In this document: piece after piece, positions 25,216 through 34,001 of the stretch | Numbering within the stretch: position 1 is the first letter of the stretch | Layout of the letters: each line of letters starts with the position of its first letter | Source: UBA6115 sp050953005 | GTDB taxonomy: Bacteria; Bacillota; Clostridia; Christensenellales; Aristaeellaceae | Assembly (NCBI GenBank): GCA_050953005.1 | Contig: JBMNLV010000012.1 | Location: forward strand, 121,703 to 185,702 | DNA: 64,000 nt | Reading direction: 5' to 3' | Made by a program: the position numbers and the translations under genes | Notes under the pieces: generated by a model | Told to the model about the DNA's origin: nothing | Database searches by the model: none | What the model saw: the letters and a program-made list of their open reading frames with translations, nothing else

Positions 25216-26580
25216 ATGAGAAAGGACGATGGCTTTACACGGTTTGATCTGCCCGAAGAGGTGCGCAATGCGCTTGGGATGCTCACCCGGGCCGGCTTTC
25301 AAGCCTGGCTGGTGGGCGGCTGCGTGCGCGACCACTGCCTGGGCCGCGCGCCGGGGGATTATGACATTGCCACCGATGCGCGCCCGCGTGAGGCGCAGGC
25401 AGCCTTCAAGGGGTACAGGACGCTGGAAACAGGGCTGGCTCACGGCACCATCACGCTGTTGACCGCAGGCAGGCAGCTGGAGGTGACCACCTTCAGAAAA
25501 GACGGCGCCTACAGCGACCACCGCCGGCCGGACAGCGTTCACTTTGTGGATGACCTTGTACAGGACCTGACCCGGCGGGACTTTACCTGCAACGCGATGG
25601 CCTACCATCCGGCGCATGGCCTGCGCGATCCCTTTAACGGGCAGGCGGACTGTGAGCAAGGGATATTGCGCGCGGTGGGCGAACCCCAAAAGCGCTTTGA
25701 GGAGGACGCGCTGCGCATCCTGCGCGGCCTGCGCTTCGCCTGCCAGCTGGGCTTTGCCATTGAGGAAAACACGCTCAGCGCCATGATGGACAAGGGCGGG
25801 CTGCTCAGCGCCGTCTCCGTGGAGCGCATCGCGGGGGAGCTCAACCGCGCGCTGGTAAGCGCCCGGGCCGGGGAGGCGCTGCGCAGCTACCCGCGCGTGC
25901 TGTTTCTGGCCCTGCCCGAGCTGGAGCCCATGCTGCACACGCCCCAGCGCACGCCCTTCCACCTGTACGATGTTTGGGAACACACCCTGCGCACGCTGGA
26001 CGCCGCGCCCCGGGATCTCGCCATCCGCTGGGCCGCGCTGTACCACGACAGCGGCAAGCCCCATACCGCGCGGACCGGCCCGGACGGCACCACCCACTTC
26101 CGCGGCCATCAGGCTGTCAGCACCCGGCTGGCGGAACAGGCCATGGACCGGCTGAAGCAATCACGCGCCCTGCGGGAGCGGGTGGTTGCCCTGGTGCGTT
26201 ACCATGACGAGCGCGTCGGCCCGGACAACCTGCGGATGTACCTGTCCCGCCTGGGGCCGGACACCGCGCTCAAGCTGCTGCAGCTGCAGTACGCGGACCT
26301 GGTCACCCACTCGCCTTTGGGTGCGCGGCGGGCGCCCCTGCTGGAGGAGCTGTATGAGGAGGGCAGGCGCATCGTCGCGGCCGGCGAGGCGCTGCAGGTA
26401 CGTGATCTGCGGGTGGATGGCCGGGATCTGATCGCGCTGGGCTATCGCCAGGACGCCCGGCTGGGCCGGGCGCTGGAGAGGCTGCTTTCCCTGGTGCTGC
26501 GCGGGGAACTGCCCAACGACAGGGAGGCCCTGCTTGACAGGGCCGGGCAGATGCTGAACAAGCATGGCGCACAAGAATAA
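25216..26580 (+). CDS. cca: CCA tRNA nucleotidyltransferase with HD domain
   Basis: Adds or repairs the 3' CCA of tRNAs. The 454-residue product has the nucleotidyltransferase motif LVGGCVRDHCLGRAPGDYDI (about residues 26-45), RRDFTCNAMAY, the RNA-binding head region EDALRILRGLRFACQLGF and an HD domain with ALYHDSGKPHT (about residue 277). Start at 25216 coincides with the predicted transcription start and no Shine-Dalgarno is present; an ATG at 25192 lies inside the promoter and is unlikely. The HD domain suggests phosphohydrolase activity. Confidence 0.93.
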   Translation: MRKDDGFTRFDLPEEVRNALGMLTRAGFQAWLVGGCVRDHCLGRAPGDYDIATDARPREAQAAFKGYRTLETGLAHGTITLLTAGRQLEVTTFRKDGAYSDHRRPDSVHFVDDLVQDLTRRDFTCNAMAYHPAHGLRDPFNGQADCEQGILRAVGEPQKRFEEDALRILRGLRFACQLGFAIEENTLSAMMDKGGLLSAVSVERIAGELNRALVSARAGEALRSYPRVLFLALPELEPMLHTPQRTPFHLYDVWEHTLRTLDAAPRDLAIRWAALYHDSGKPHTARTGPDGTTHFRGHQAVSTRLAEQAMDRLKQSRALRERVVALVRYHDERVGPDNLRMYLSRLGPDTALKLLQLQYADLVTHSPLGARRAPLLEELYEEGRRIVAAGEALQVRDLRVDGRDLIALGYRQDARLGRALERLLSLVLRGELPNDREALLDRAGQMLNKHGAQE

Positions 26581-26742
26581 AAAGACTGCGCGGCGTTGAG
26601 CATGCTGTCATCTTTCAGCAGTCAAACCCTAAGACAAACCGCTGATAATCAAAAGCATGGCGGCTTTTGACAGAACACGGCGCCTTCAAAAAACTGATAA
26701 AACTCGAAATCAGGAAAGGAATGCCAAACCGCATTTCCGCGC

Positions 26743-26769
26743 AAAAAGGGAGCCCGCCGGCTCCCTTTT
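26743..26769. terminator. Bidirectional terminator
   Basis: AAAAGGGAGCC and GGCTCCCTTTT flank a four-base loop. It lies downstream of cca on one strand and of the sugar-permease operon on the other. Confidence 0.85.
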
Positions 26770-26786
26770 GAAAGGCCGTTGATATT

Positions 26787-27623
26787 TTATCCCTTGACTC
26801 CGCCGGCGGTCATGCCCTCGATAAAGTACTTCTGGAAAGCGAAGAACAAAATCAGGATGGGCAGAATCGCGAATACGGAACCCGCAATCAGGACCGCGTA
26901 GTTGTTGCCGTAAGGCGAAAGCATGGAGGCCAGGCCCAGAGGCAGGGTGAGCTTGCTTTGGGTGCGCAGCACAATCAGGGGCCAGAGGAAGCCGTTCCAG
27001 CTGTTCATGCCCACAAGGATGCCCATGGCCGCGAAAGAGGGCATGGCCAGGGGCACCATGATGCGGAAAAAGATCCCGTACTCACTGCAGCCGTCCACCC
27101 GCCCGGCATCCAGGAAATCATGCGGAAGCCCTGAGATGTACTGGCGGAAGAAGAAGATGGGCAGCGCCTGGGCGATGAAGGGCAGGATGATGCCCACATA
27201 GCTGTCCACCAATCCAATGCCCAGCAACAGCTTGAACAGCGGCAGCAGGATGATCTCCAGCGGGATCATCATCACAATCAGCACGCAGGCAAAGATGATG
27301 TTCTTGCCCCTGAACTGGTACATCGCGAAGCCATAGCCCACAAAACAGCTCACCATCAGCGTCAGGCTGGTCTGGATGACAGTGATGATCAGGCTGTTGG
27401 CAAACCAGCGGAAATAGCCCTCCTGCCCGGTGAACAGGTAGATATAGTTGGTAAAGCTCATCTTGGACAGGTCCCACTTGACATTCAGGCCAAAGCGGAA
27501 CAGCTCTGTCGTAGGCTTAAGGGAGGCCAGCACGATCGCGTACAGGGGAAACAGCGTGATAAACGCCAGAATCGAGAACAGCAGGACCTGAAGGAAGGTG
27601 ATCAAGCGCGCTCGTTTTTTCAT
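26787..27623 (-). CDS. Carbohydrate ABC transporter permease (MalG/AraQ type)
   Basis: The 278-residue inner-membrane permease of a family 1 sugar importer, with six predicted helices. The EAA loop that binds the ATPase is seen as FLDAGRVDGCSEYGIFFRIM (about residues 186-205). Start at 27623 has GGAGGAG upstream and overlaps the previous permease by four bases. Neighbours suggest arabinose or arabino-oligosaccharides as substrate. No ATPase gene is in the cluster, so a shared MsmX-type ATPase elsewhere is likely. Confidence 0.92.
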   Translation of the reverse strand: MKKRARLITFLQVLLFSILAFITLFPLYAIVLASLKPTTELFRFGLNVKWDLSKMSFTNYIYLFTGQEGYFRWFANSLIITVIQTSLTLMVSCFVGYGFAMYQFRGKNIIFACVLIVMMIPLEIILLPLFKLLLGIGLVDSYVGIILPFIAQALPIFFFRQYISGLPHDFLDAGRVDGCSEYGIFFRIMVPLAMPSFAAMGILVGMNSWNGFLWPLIVLRTQSKLTLPLGLASMLSPYGNNYAVLIAGSVFAILPILILFFAFQKYFIEGMTAGGVKG

Positions 27624-28528
27624 GCCTTCTCCTCCTTCCTGAAAAAGCCGTTGGCCCACAGCTGCAGCAGGTTGACCACCATCACGATGACCAGCAGCAC
27701 AATGCCGATCGTGTTGCCATAGCCCATGTTGTTTTCCTCAAAGCCCTTGCGGTAGAGGTAACCCACAATGGTGGTGCCGATGTTGTTGGGCGACCGGTTG
27801 CCGCCCCAGAGCATGTAGCTTTCGGTAAACATCGCCATGCCGCCATAGATGCTGATGGTGATGACATAAATGGTGGTGGGCTTGAGCATGGGTACCGTGA
27901 CATGCCGGAAAACCTGCCAGGGGCTGGCGCCGTCGATGTCCGCGGCCTCATACAGCTCGGGCGAGATGTTTTGCAGCCCGGCCAGGAAATACAGGATGTT
28001 GACCCCGGTCCAGCGCCATACGGCCAGGGCCAGCAGCGGGATCATCGAATAATTCGCCACGCGCAGCCATTTGATGGGCTTGATGCCGAACAAACCGATG
28101 ACCTGGTTCATCAAGGCGCCGGGCAGCTCGCCGAACATCAGCCGGAAGATCGTGCCCGCTACCACCACCGAGGTCAGCGCGGGGATGAACAGCGTGGAGC
28201 GGAAGAAGTTCTTCGCGCGCATGTGCCGGTTGTTCAGCAGCACCGCCAGCAGCATCGGAAAGGGGATCAAAATCGCCAGCGTCCACAGCGTGTACCGGAT
28301 GTTCAGGCTCAGCGCCTTAAAGAAAATCGGGTCATTCAATCGCCTGTAGTTGTCAAGCCCCACAAATTCCACCTGGCCCGGCAGAATGTTTTGAAAGGTC
28401 ATGACGACGCTGGAAATGACCGGGTAAAGAAAAAACACCAGAAAAGTGATAACAAAGGGCGCCGTGAACACATAGGGCGCCAATTTCTGGTTGTAAAGGA
28501 AGCGCTTGTATAACGGCATTTCTTTCAT
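27620..28528 (-). CDS. Carbohydrate ABC transporter permease (MalF/AraP type)
   Basis: The 302-residue partner permease. It has an N-terminal cytoplasmic segment, then six membrane helices, and the EAA loop ELYEAADIDGASPWQVFRHV (about residues 205-224). GLDNYRRL near residue 57 is typical of the family. It follows the binding-protein gene after a strong hairpin, and overlaps the next permease (ATGA). Confidence 0.92.
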   Translation of the reverse strand: MKEMPLYKRFLYNQKLAPYVFTAPFVITFLVFFLYPVISSVVMTFQNILPGQVEFVGLDNYRRLNDPIFFKALSLNIRYTLWTLAILIPFPMLLAVLLNNRHMRAKNFFRSTLFIPALTSVVVAGTIFRLMFGELPGALMNQVIGLFGIKPIKWLRVANYSMIPLLALAVWRWTGVNILYFLAGLQNISPELYEAADIDGASPWQVFRHVTVPMLKPTTIYVITISIYGGMAMFTESYMLWGGNRSPNNIGTTIVGYLYRKGFEENNMGYGNTIGIVLLVIVMVVNLLQLWANGFFRKEEKA

Positions 28529-28555
28529 CGCGCAGCTCCTGACTGGTTGGTCAAA

Positions 28556-28583
28556 GGGCCGGCAGGCATCTGCCTGCCGGCCC
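28556..28583 (-). other. GC hairpin after the sugar-binding-protein gene
   Basis: GGGCCGGCAGG and CCTGCCGGCCC form an 11-bp stem, 14 bases after the binding-protein stop and 27 before the permease start. On the minus strand only TTTG follows, so complete termination is unlikely; partial termination or mRNA protection fits. Confidence 0.65.
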
Positions 28584-28597
28584 GTGCAAAAGAATGA

Positions 28598-29875
28598 TTA
28601 GTTGGGGGTTTTCTCCAGAAGCTCCTGCTCCTCCGCCAAGACCGTGTCGATATCCTCAAGGCCCTCAAAGATACGGGTCATGATGCTGGTACGCACGGCC
28701 GCCATGGTCTTGGGCAGCGCGTCCGACACATAGATGGCCGGGATCTCATCCTGCACCTCAATCAGGGCGTCAAAGGGGAAGTTGGCGAAATAGTCGATGA
28801 ACTTGTTGGGCTTCTTCAAATCGGGGTGAGTCCACAGCGCCTTGCGGATCGGGTCAAATCCCATGATCTCCCAGATCTTCAGGTTGCCTTCCTCCGACAG
28901 TTTGGCAAAGCCCAGGAAGTCCACCGCCAGGTCGACGTTCTTGGACTGGTTGGTGACAGAGGTGCCGGTGCCGCCCAGGCCGACGGAGCGGGGCTGGCCC
29001 ACTTCAAAAACCGGGTTGGGCATGACCAGCAGCTTGCCTTTCAGGTCAGGCATATAGTCGGTAAAGCGGCCCATGTACCAGAAGGGCATCGTGACCGAGG
29101 CCGCGCCGCCGAAGTTCATGAAGCCGTAGTACTCCTCGGCATGGTGGCCGCCGCCGGGGGCGACAATGGCCGTGCCGTCCTTGACCATCTGCTGGTAGAA
29201 GGCCAGGCCTTTTTTCATCTCGGGGGTGTTGACATTGGGCTGGCCGTCCGGGGTCAGCAGGTCAGAGCCCTGCTCGGACAGCATTTGCAGGAAGAACCAC
29301 GGGTCATTGGCTTCCACCGTGGCCATGGGCACGCCGGTCTTCTCCAGCACGGTCTTGCCCGCCGCGGCGAAGTCATCCCAGGTAACGATTGAGGCGGCAT
29401 CAACCCCGGCCGCATCCAGGATCTCTTTGTTATAATAGGTGACGGACGCGCCTACATGGAAGCAGATTCCATAGTAGTTGCCGCCCTTGGCATAGATGTC
29501 CACGCGGGACTTGACAATGTTGTCCAGCTCGGGCTCCACCACGCGGTTGAGGGGAACCAGCTGGGTCTCGCCCATCAGGAAGTTGGCGTATTTGCCGATC
29601 TCGATGTCCACGATGTCGGGCGCGCCGGTGCCGGACTGCAGGGCGATGAGCAGCTTGTTGTGCATGTCGTCATAGCCCAGAGAGGTGGTGACCAGTTCAA
29701 TCTGGCGATCGGGGTTGCGCTCGTTCCAGAGCTCTGCCATCTTCTCATAGAACTCGACGTGGAGCGCCTGAAAAGTCCAGAACTCCAGCTTGGTCGGTTC
29801 GCTGGCCGCAGCCGGCAGGACCAGCACGGAAAACAACATTGCCGCAGCAAGAAGCAAGGTTAACAGTTTCTTCAT
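28598..29875 (-). CDS. Sugar-binding protein of ABC transporter (SBP family 1)
   Basis: A 425-residue extracytoplasmic binding protein. The signal peptide ends in PAAAS, a signal peptidase I type site; no lipobox cysteine is present. The mature part has LEFWTFQALHVEFYEKMAEL, PDIVDIEIGKYANFL and the GGTGTSVTNQSKN region, as in AraN-like proteins. It is the first gene of the operon, ahead of two permeases, and lies next to the GH51 gene, which suggests an arabinose-containing ligand. Confidence 0.9.
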   Translation of the reverse strand: MKKLLTLLLAAAMLFSVLVLPAAASEPTKLEFWTFQALHVEFYEKMAELWNERNPDRQIELVTTSLGYDDMHNKLLIALQSGTGAPDIVDIEIGKYANFLMGETQLVPLNRVVEPELDNIVKSRVDIYAKGGNYYGICFHVGASVTYYNKEILDAAGVDAASIVTWDDFAAAGKTVLEKTGVPMATVEANDPWFFLQMLSEQGSDLLTPDGQPNVNTPEMKKGLAFYQQMVKDGTAIVAPGGGHHAEEYYGFMNFGGAASVTMPFWYMGRFTDYMPDLKGKLLVMPNPVFEVGQPRSVGLGGTGTSVTNQSKNVDLAVDFLGFAKLSEEGNLKIWEIMGFDPIRKALWTHPDLKKPNKFIDYFANFPFDALIEVQDEIPAIYVSDALPKTMAAVRTSIMTRIFEGLEDIDTVLAEEQELLEKTPN

Positions 29876-29900
29876 ACAGGTACCTCCGTTTTTTATTGAT

Positions 29901-29926
29901 AACCCTGCAATTTTTTCTATGCAGGG
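29901..29926 (-). other. Hairpin in the leader of the sugar-binding-protein gene
   Basis: CCCTGCA and TGCAGGG flank a T-rich 10-base loop between the predicted transcription start (about 29946) and the start codon. It could slow decay from the 5' end or be a regulatory site. Confidence 0.5.
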
Positions 29927-29952
29927 CTATTTTCTTGGTCTCAAGTGAGTCT

Positions 29953-29981
29953 ATCATACGAAATTCGGGGCGTTTTGTCAA
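29953..29981 (-). promoter_or_regulatory. Predicted promoter of the sugar importer operon
   Basis: On the minus strand TTGACA (29981-29976) and TATGAT (29958-29953) are 17 bases apart. No copy of the LacI operator seen elsewhere in this island overlaps it. Confidence 0.8.
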
Positions 29982-30022
29982 TTTGAGCGGCGTTCTCCGC
30001 CATAATATACACCCCGCGCGGT

Positions 30023-31540
30023 TTACCGCACCTTCTCCAGGCGGATCACGTTCCAGGACAGCGCCGGGACGCGGATGGTGAAGTGGCCGCCGTCAACCTT
30101 GCCGTGGCCGCCCTTTTGCGGGGACACCGTGTCGGGCTTGTCCTCGGTGTTCACCGCCTTGACGTCGTCATGGTGCAGCAGGATGTGCTCGGCCGGCCTG
30201 AGTTCGCCAAACGCGCGCAGGTCGCAGGTGAGCTCGATGTCCTCCTCAAGGTCGCGGTTGACCGCGAAGATCGTCAGGCCGCCATCATCGCCAAGCGTCG
30301 CCGTGGCGTCCAGCAGCGGTACGTCAGTATAGTCCGAGCAGTCATAGGTGGGCGACTGAACGACCGGACGCAGCGCCGTGCCGCGCCCATACTTGCTCGC
30401 GTGCATCAGCGGCCAGTAGATGGTCTGCGCCCAGGCGCCGCCTCCGTTGCGCGTCATGATGGGCGCGATCACGTTGACCAGCTGCGCCATGCACGCCACC
30501 TTGACACGGTCAGCGTTGCGAAGCATGGTGATGAGCATGCTGCCCACCAACAGGGCGTCTTCAAAGTTGTAAATGTCCTCCAGCAGCGGCAGCGCCACGC
30601 CCCACTTGTCACGCTTGACGATCTCCCTGTCCTGAGCGTTGGAGTGGTACCAGACGTTCCACTCGTCAAAGGACAGCATCAGCTTCTTCCGGCTGTGCTT
30701 CTTGCCCCCCACCGCATCGCAGATGGCGACCACCGTCTTGATGAACTCGTCCATGTCCATGCTGCGCGCGAGGAAGCCGGGGGTGTCGCCGGTCGGGTTG
30801 CCGTAATAGCGGTGGATGGACACATAGTCCACCTGGTCATAGCACTGGTCCAGCATCTCGTACTCCCACGCGCCAAAGGTCGGCATCTTCAGCGATGAGG
30901 AACCGCAGGCCACCAGCTCGATGCTTGAGTCGACCAGCTTCATCATCTTGCCGGCCTCGTTGGCGACGCGGCCGTACTCATAGGCGGTCTTCTGGCCCAT
31001 CTGCCAGGGGCCGTCCATCTCGTTGCCCAGGCACCACAGCTTGATATCAAAAGGCTCCTTGGCGCCGTTCCTGATGCGCAGGTCGGACCACTGGGTGCCG
31101 CCCTTGTGGTTGGCATACTCCACAATGTTGCGGGCGGCGTCAGGGCCGCGGGTGCCCAGGTTCACCGCGTACATCACCTCGGTATTGGCGTCTTTGGCCC
31201 AGTCCACAAACTCATGCAGGCCCACCTCGTTGGTCTCGGTGGTCGCCCAGGCCAGATCCAGACGCTTGGGGCGCTGATCCCGGGGGCCGATGGAATCCTC
31301 CCAGTTGAAGCCCGACACAAAGTTGCCGCCCGGGTAGCGGACCACAGGCACATCCAGCTTGCGCACCAGGTCGATCACATCGCGGCGGAAACCGTGGCGG
31401 TCCGCCGTGGGATGGCCCGGCTCATAGATGCCGCCATAGACCGCGCGCCCCAAGTGCTCTATAAACGAGCCGTACAGCCGCTTGTCTATCTGTCCGATCG
31501 CATAGTCACGGTCCAGTATCATCCTTGCTTTCTTCATCAT
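30023..31540 (-). CDS. Alpha-L-arabinofuranosidase, GH51
   Basis: Removes terminal alpha-L-arabinofuranosyl groups from arabinans, arabinoxylans or their oligomers. The 505-residue product has a TIM barrel with the acid/base glutamate in CLGNEMDGPW (about residue 174) and the nucleophile in SFDEWNVWY (about residue 294), then a C-terminal beta domain. There is no signal peptide, so it acts in the cytoplasm. Start at 31540 or 31537 (AAGGAGAAG upstream). A LacI-type operator lies 65 bases upstream. Confidence 0.95.
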   Translation of the reverse strand: MMKKARMILDRDYAIGQIDKRLYGSFIEHLGRAVYGGIYEPGHPTADRHGFRRDVIDLVRKLDVPVVRYPGGNFVSGFNWEDSIGPRDQRPKRLDLAWATTETNEVGLHEFVDWAKDANTEVMYAVNLGTRGPDAARNIVEYANHKGGTQWSDLRIRNGAKEPFDIKLWCLGNEMDGPWQMGQKTAYEYGRVANEAGKMMKLVDSSIELVACGSSSLKMPTFGAWEYEMLDQCYDQVDYVSIHRYYGNPTGDTPGFLARSMDMDEFIKTVVAICDAVGGKKHSRKKLMLSFDEWNVWYHSNAQDREIVKRDKWGVALPLLEDIYNFEDALLVGSMLITMLRNADRVKVACMAQLVNVIAPIMTRNGGGAWAQTIYWPLMHASKYGRGTALRPVVQSPTYDCSDYTDVPLLDATATLGDDGGLTIFAVNRDLEEDIELTCDLRAFGELRPAEHILLHHDDVKAVNTEDKPDTVSPQKGGHGKVDGGHFTIRVPALSWNVIRLEKVR

Positions 31541-31604
31541 TCTTCTCCTTAAAAGCATGTATTCACTCCCCAGCCGGGGTTATGTTAGGCATTCGCGCGC
31601 CGTT

Positions 31605-31620
31605 CCATTATCGTTAATGT
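31605..31620. promoter_or_regulatory. LacI-type operator upstream of GH51
   Basis: CCATTATCGTTAATGT matches the palindrome at 32935-32950 at 14 of 16 positions. It lies 65 bases before the GH51 start, so the LacI repressor encoded next door should act here. A weak -10/-35 pair (TTGCGG, TAATGG) overlaps it on the minus strand. Confidence 0.75.
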
Positions 31621-31720
31621 ATTCGGCCGCAATATCTGTTGGCTTATATATATCATATCCTGCGGGCCCGGGCAAGCGTCAAGGCGCAAAAGACAAAAAA
31701 CAACCAGAGAATGGGCGCCC

Positions 31721-32752
31721 TCAGGACGATGTCTGAGCGCCCGGCCGTCGGCAGCTGCCCCGGCATACCAGGCTGACCGGGAAGACCGACACGCCGCTGT
31801 GATCCGCCGTTCCCATAATTTTGCTGTCCAGCAGCCGCACCGCGCCGCGGCAGATCTCCCGCAGGGAGCCCTCCACCGAGCACAGTGAAAAAGGAAAGGC
31901 GATGCGCCTCTGAATGTTGTCGTAACCGGTGAAGGCCAGGTCCCCGGGAACAGTCAGCCCCAGCTTCCCAAGGCTGGTAATGACCTTCCAGGCTTCCATA
32001 TCACAATAGGAAAAGACGCCGGTAAATCCCCGGGCATGCAGACCCTTTAAAAAGGCCGCGGTGCGGTCACCATCCTCATGGTCGAAGACCACACAATCCT
32101 CCGCGGGGATGCTGTGCGCTTCGGCCGCCTGCAAAAAGCCGCGGCGGCGCTCCGCGATGCCGCTGACCCGCCCGAAGCTGGTCAGGAACACGAGCTTGCG
32201 GTGACCGGCCGCGATCAGGTGCTCGGTCGCCAGGTAGCCGCCGCGCAGCTCATCACATACCAGGGCATCGGCGTGCTCATCACCAAAATGCCGATAAACC
32301 AATACAAAGGGCAGCCCGGCATCCCGCAGGAGATGCAGGGAATGATCCGTCCCCTGGCAAGGGCACAGCAGGACGCCGTCCACCTGGCGGCCAATGGCCA
32401 CCAGCAGCGCGTTTTCTTCCTTTTGCTGGTTCTCATGCGTGCACAGCACGATGACCGTATAACCGCATTCAGCCGCGGCGGCCTCTATGTCCGCCACCAT
32501 CAGCGCGAAAAAAGGATTGGACAGGTCGCAGACGATGACCGCGATGGTATCGGAGCGCCCGGTGCGCAGCGAACCCGCCATCCAGTTGCGGATATAGCCT
32601 GCCTCCCGCGCCACCTGCTGGATCTTTAACCTGGTCTCCCGGGAGATGTCCGGCTTGTTGTTCAGCGCCCGGGACACCGTGTTCACGGTGTAGCCCGTCA
32701 CCCGGGCAATGTCGCTGAGCGTGACGCGCTCCCCCGTCCGTTTTTTACGCAT
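31721..32752 (-). CDS. LacI family transcriptional regulator
   Basis: A 343-residue repressor. The N-terminal helix-turn-helix is TLSDIARVTGYTVNTVSRAL (about residues 11-30), followed by the hinge region NWMAGSLRTGRSDTIAV and a periplasmic-binding-protein-like effector domain (DLSNPFFALMVADIEAAAAE, VFSYCDMEAWKVI). Start at 32752 is chosen because the HTH normally begins near residue 10; the frame is open upstream without such sequence. Two matching operators flank the gene, so it probably controls the arabinose genes and itself. The effector is presumably a sugar. Confidence 0.93.
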   Translation of the reverse strand: MRKKRTGERVTLSDIARVTGYTVNTVSRALNNKPDISRETRLKIQQVAREAGYIRNWMAGSLRTGRSDTIAVIVCDLSNPFFALMVADIEAAAAECGYTVIVLCTHENQQKEENALLVAIGRQVDGVLLCPCQGTDHSLHLLRDAGLPFVLVYRHFGDEHADALVCDELRGGYLATEHLIAAGHRKLVFLTSFGRVSGIAERRRGFLQAAEAHSIPAEDCVVFDHEDGDRTAAFLKGLHARGFTGVFSYCDMEAWKVITSLGKLGLTVPGDLAFTGYDNIQRRIAFPFSLCSVEGSLREICRGAVRLLDSKIMGTADHSGVSVFPVSLVCRGSCRRPGAQTSS

Positions 32753-32790
32753 GCTTCTGAATGTTCCTTGGCTTTTTTTGGCTTTTTTCG

Positions 32791-32820
32791 AGTATAGCAC
32801 GCCAAAACCATCAGGGTCAA
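32791..32820 (-). promoter_or_regulatory. Predicted promoter of the LacI gene
   Basis: On the minus strand TTGACC (32820-32815) and TATACT (32796-32791) are 18 bases apart. The start of transcription is about 30 bases before the start codon. Confidence 0.65.
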
Positions 32821-32846
32821 ACGCGCAAAGGCAAATAAATCCATTC

Positions 32847-32875
32847 TTGACAAAGCCGCCCGGCCTTGTTAGGAT
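32847..32875 (+). promoter_or_regulatory. Predicted promoter of the GH43-GH127 genes
   Basis: TTGACA (32847-32852) and TAGGAT (32870-32875) are 17 bases apart. The LacI operator at 32935 lies about 50 bases downstream of the predicted start, where it could block elongation. Confidence 0.6.
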
Positions 32876-32934
32876 GTAGACAGTCAAAGAGACGGACACC
32901 GTTGGAAATACAACCGTTTTTTATTTTACCTTTC

Positions 32935-32950
32935 ACATTAACGTTAATGT
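32935..32950. promoter_or_regulatory. LacI-type operator, perfect palindrome
   Basis: ACATTAACGTTAATGT is a perfect 16-bp palindrome between the divergent LacI and GH43-like genes. Its central CG and flanks match the general form of LacI family operators. It is repeated with two changes before GH51. Confidence 0.85.
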
Positions 32951-33026
32951 CACCCTTGCCGTTCTTATTCCCGCCTGTTCGGTGTGCGTGGTATCCCTTC
33001 CGATTGCAGAGCAATGAGGTGCTTTT

Positions 33027-33989
33027 ATGAAACAAGGATATCTGTTCGTTCATTTCAAGGAGAAAAAGACGCCTGACGGTGAACAGGTCTATTTCGGCCT
33101 GAGCTCAGACGGTTTCAACTGGCGCGCGCTCAACGGCGGCCTGCCGGTATTGTGGAGCTTCAAGGGTGATTTGGGCGTGCGCGACATGACCGTTCTGCGC
33201 GCGAAAGACGGCATCTACCGCATCTTCGCGACGGACCTTTCCCTGGCCTACGGCATGCCCGGCAAGTACAAAAACAGCTGGGCGGAGATTGTCAGGCACG
33301 GCAGCAAATCCCTGATGAGCTGGGCCTCAAAGGATCTGATCCACTGGGACAGGCAAACCCGGGTGACCTTTCCGGGCGCCCAATTCGGCTGCCTGTGGGC
33401 GCCGGACATCCTCTATGACGCCAAAGACGATTCCTACCTGCTGCACTGGTCCTCCACAAGCGCCGGAAGGGAGGAGGAAGGCCATGCCATCTGGTATAGC
33501 AGGACCAGGGATTTTGAAACCTGGAGCGAGCCTTTGATCCTCTATCAAAAGCCCGGCAATATTTCCATTATCGACTCCGCGATGTATGAGGAGGGCGGGC
33601 GCTATTACCTGTTCATCAAGAGCACCAGGGACCCCGACGGCGTCACGCTGCTGGTGGGCGATCATATCACAGGCCCCTTCACGCCCCATCCGGGCTTTGC
33701 CATGATACCGGAGCTGACGGATGCCAGGCACTATGAGGCACCCACCGCCTTCCGCCTGGAGGATGGCCGCTGGTGCCTGCTGGTGGATTATTTTGGCGTG
33801 CCAGGCAAGGGCCAGGGATATGTGCCCTTCCTGGCCGATTCGCTGTCCGACGGCCGCTTCACGCGCGCGACAGCGACAGAAAGCTTTTCCTTCCCCTACG
33901 GCTTCAAGCACGGCACGGCTCTGACCCTGACAGCGGCGGAATATGACCGCCTGAATAAAGCCGGCGAGTTTCCAGAGCTGGGCGGCTAA
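33027..33989 (+). CDS. Glycoside hydrolase, GH43-like (five-bladed propeller)
   Basis: A 320-residue protein with repeated propeller-type segments: TPDGEQVYFGLSSDG, MSWASKDLIHWDRQ, WAPDILYDAKDDSYLLHWSS and YYLFIKSTRDPDG. WAPDI and the later YEAPTAFRLEDGRW (with a candidate acid glutamate) fit GH43-type arabinases, xylosidases or arabinofuranosidases; the precise activity is unknown. No signal peptide is present. It is followed by GH127 after 12 bases and is probably in one operon with it. Confidence 0.75.
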   Translation: MKQGYLFVHFKEKKTPDGEQVYFGLSSDGFNWRALNGGLPVLWSFKGDLGVRDMTVLRAKDGIYRIFATDLSLAYGMPGKYKNSWAEIVRHGSKSLMSWASKDLIHWDRQTRVTFPGAQFGCLWAPDILYDAKDDSYLLHWSSTSAGREEEGHAIWYSRTRDFETWSEPLILYQKPGNISIIDSAMYEEGGRYYLFIKSTRDPDGVTLLVGDHITGPFTPHPGFAMIPELTDARHYEAPTAFRLEDGRWCLLVDYFGVPGKGQGYVPFLADSLSDGRFTRATATESFSFPYGFKHGTALTLTAAEYDRLNKAGEFPELGG

Positions 33990-34001
33990 AGGAGGATCAT
34001 C

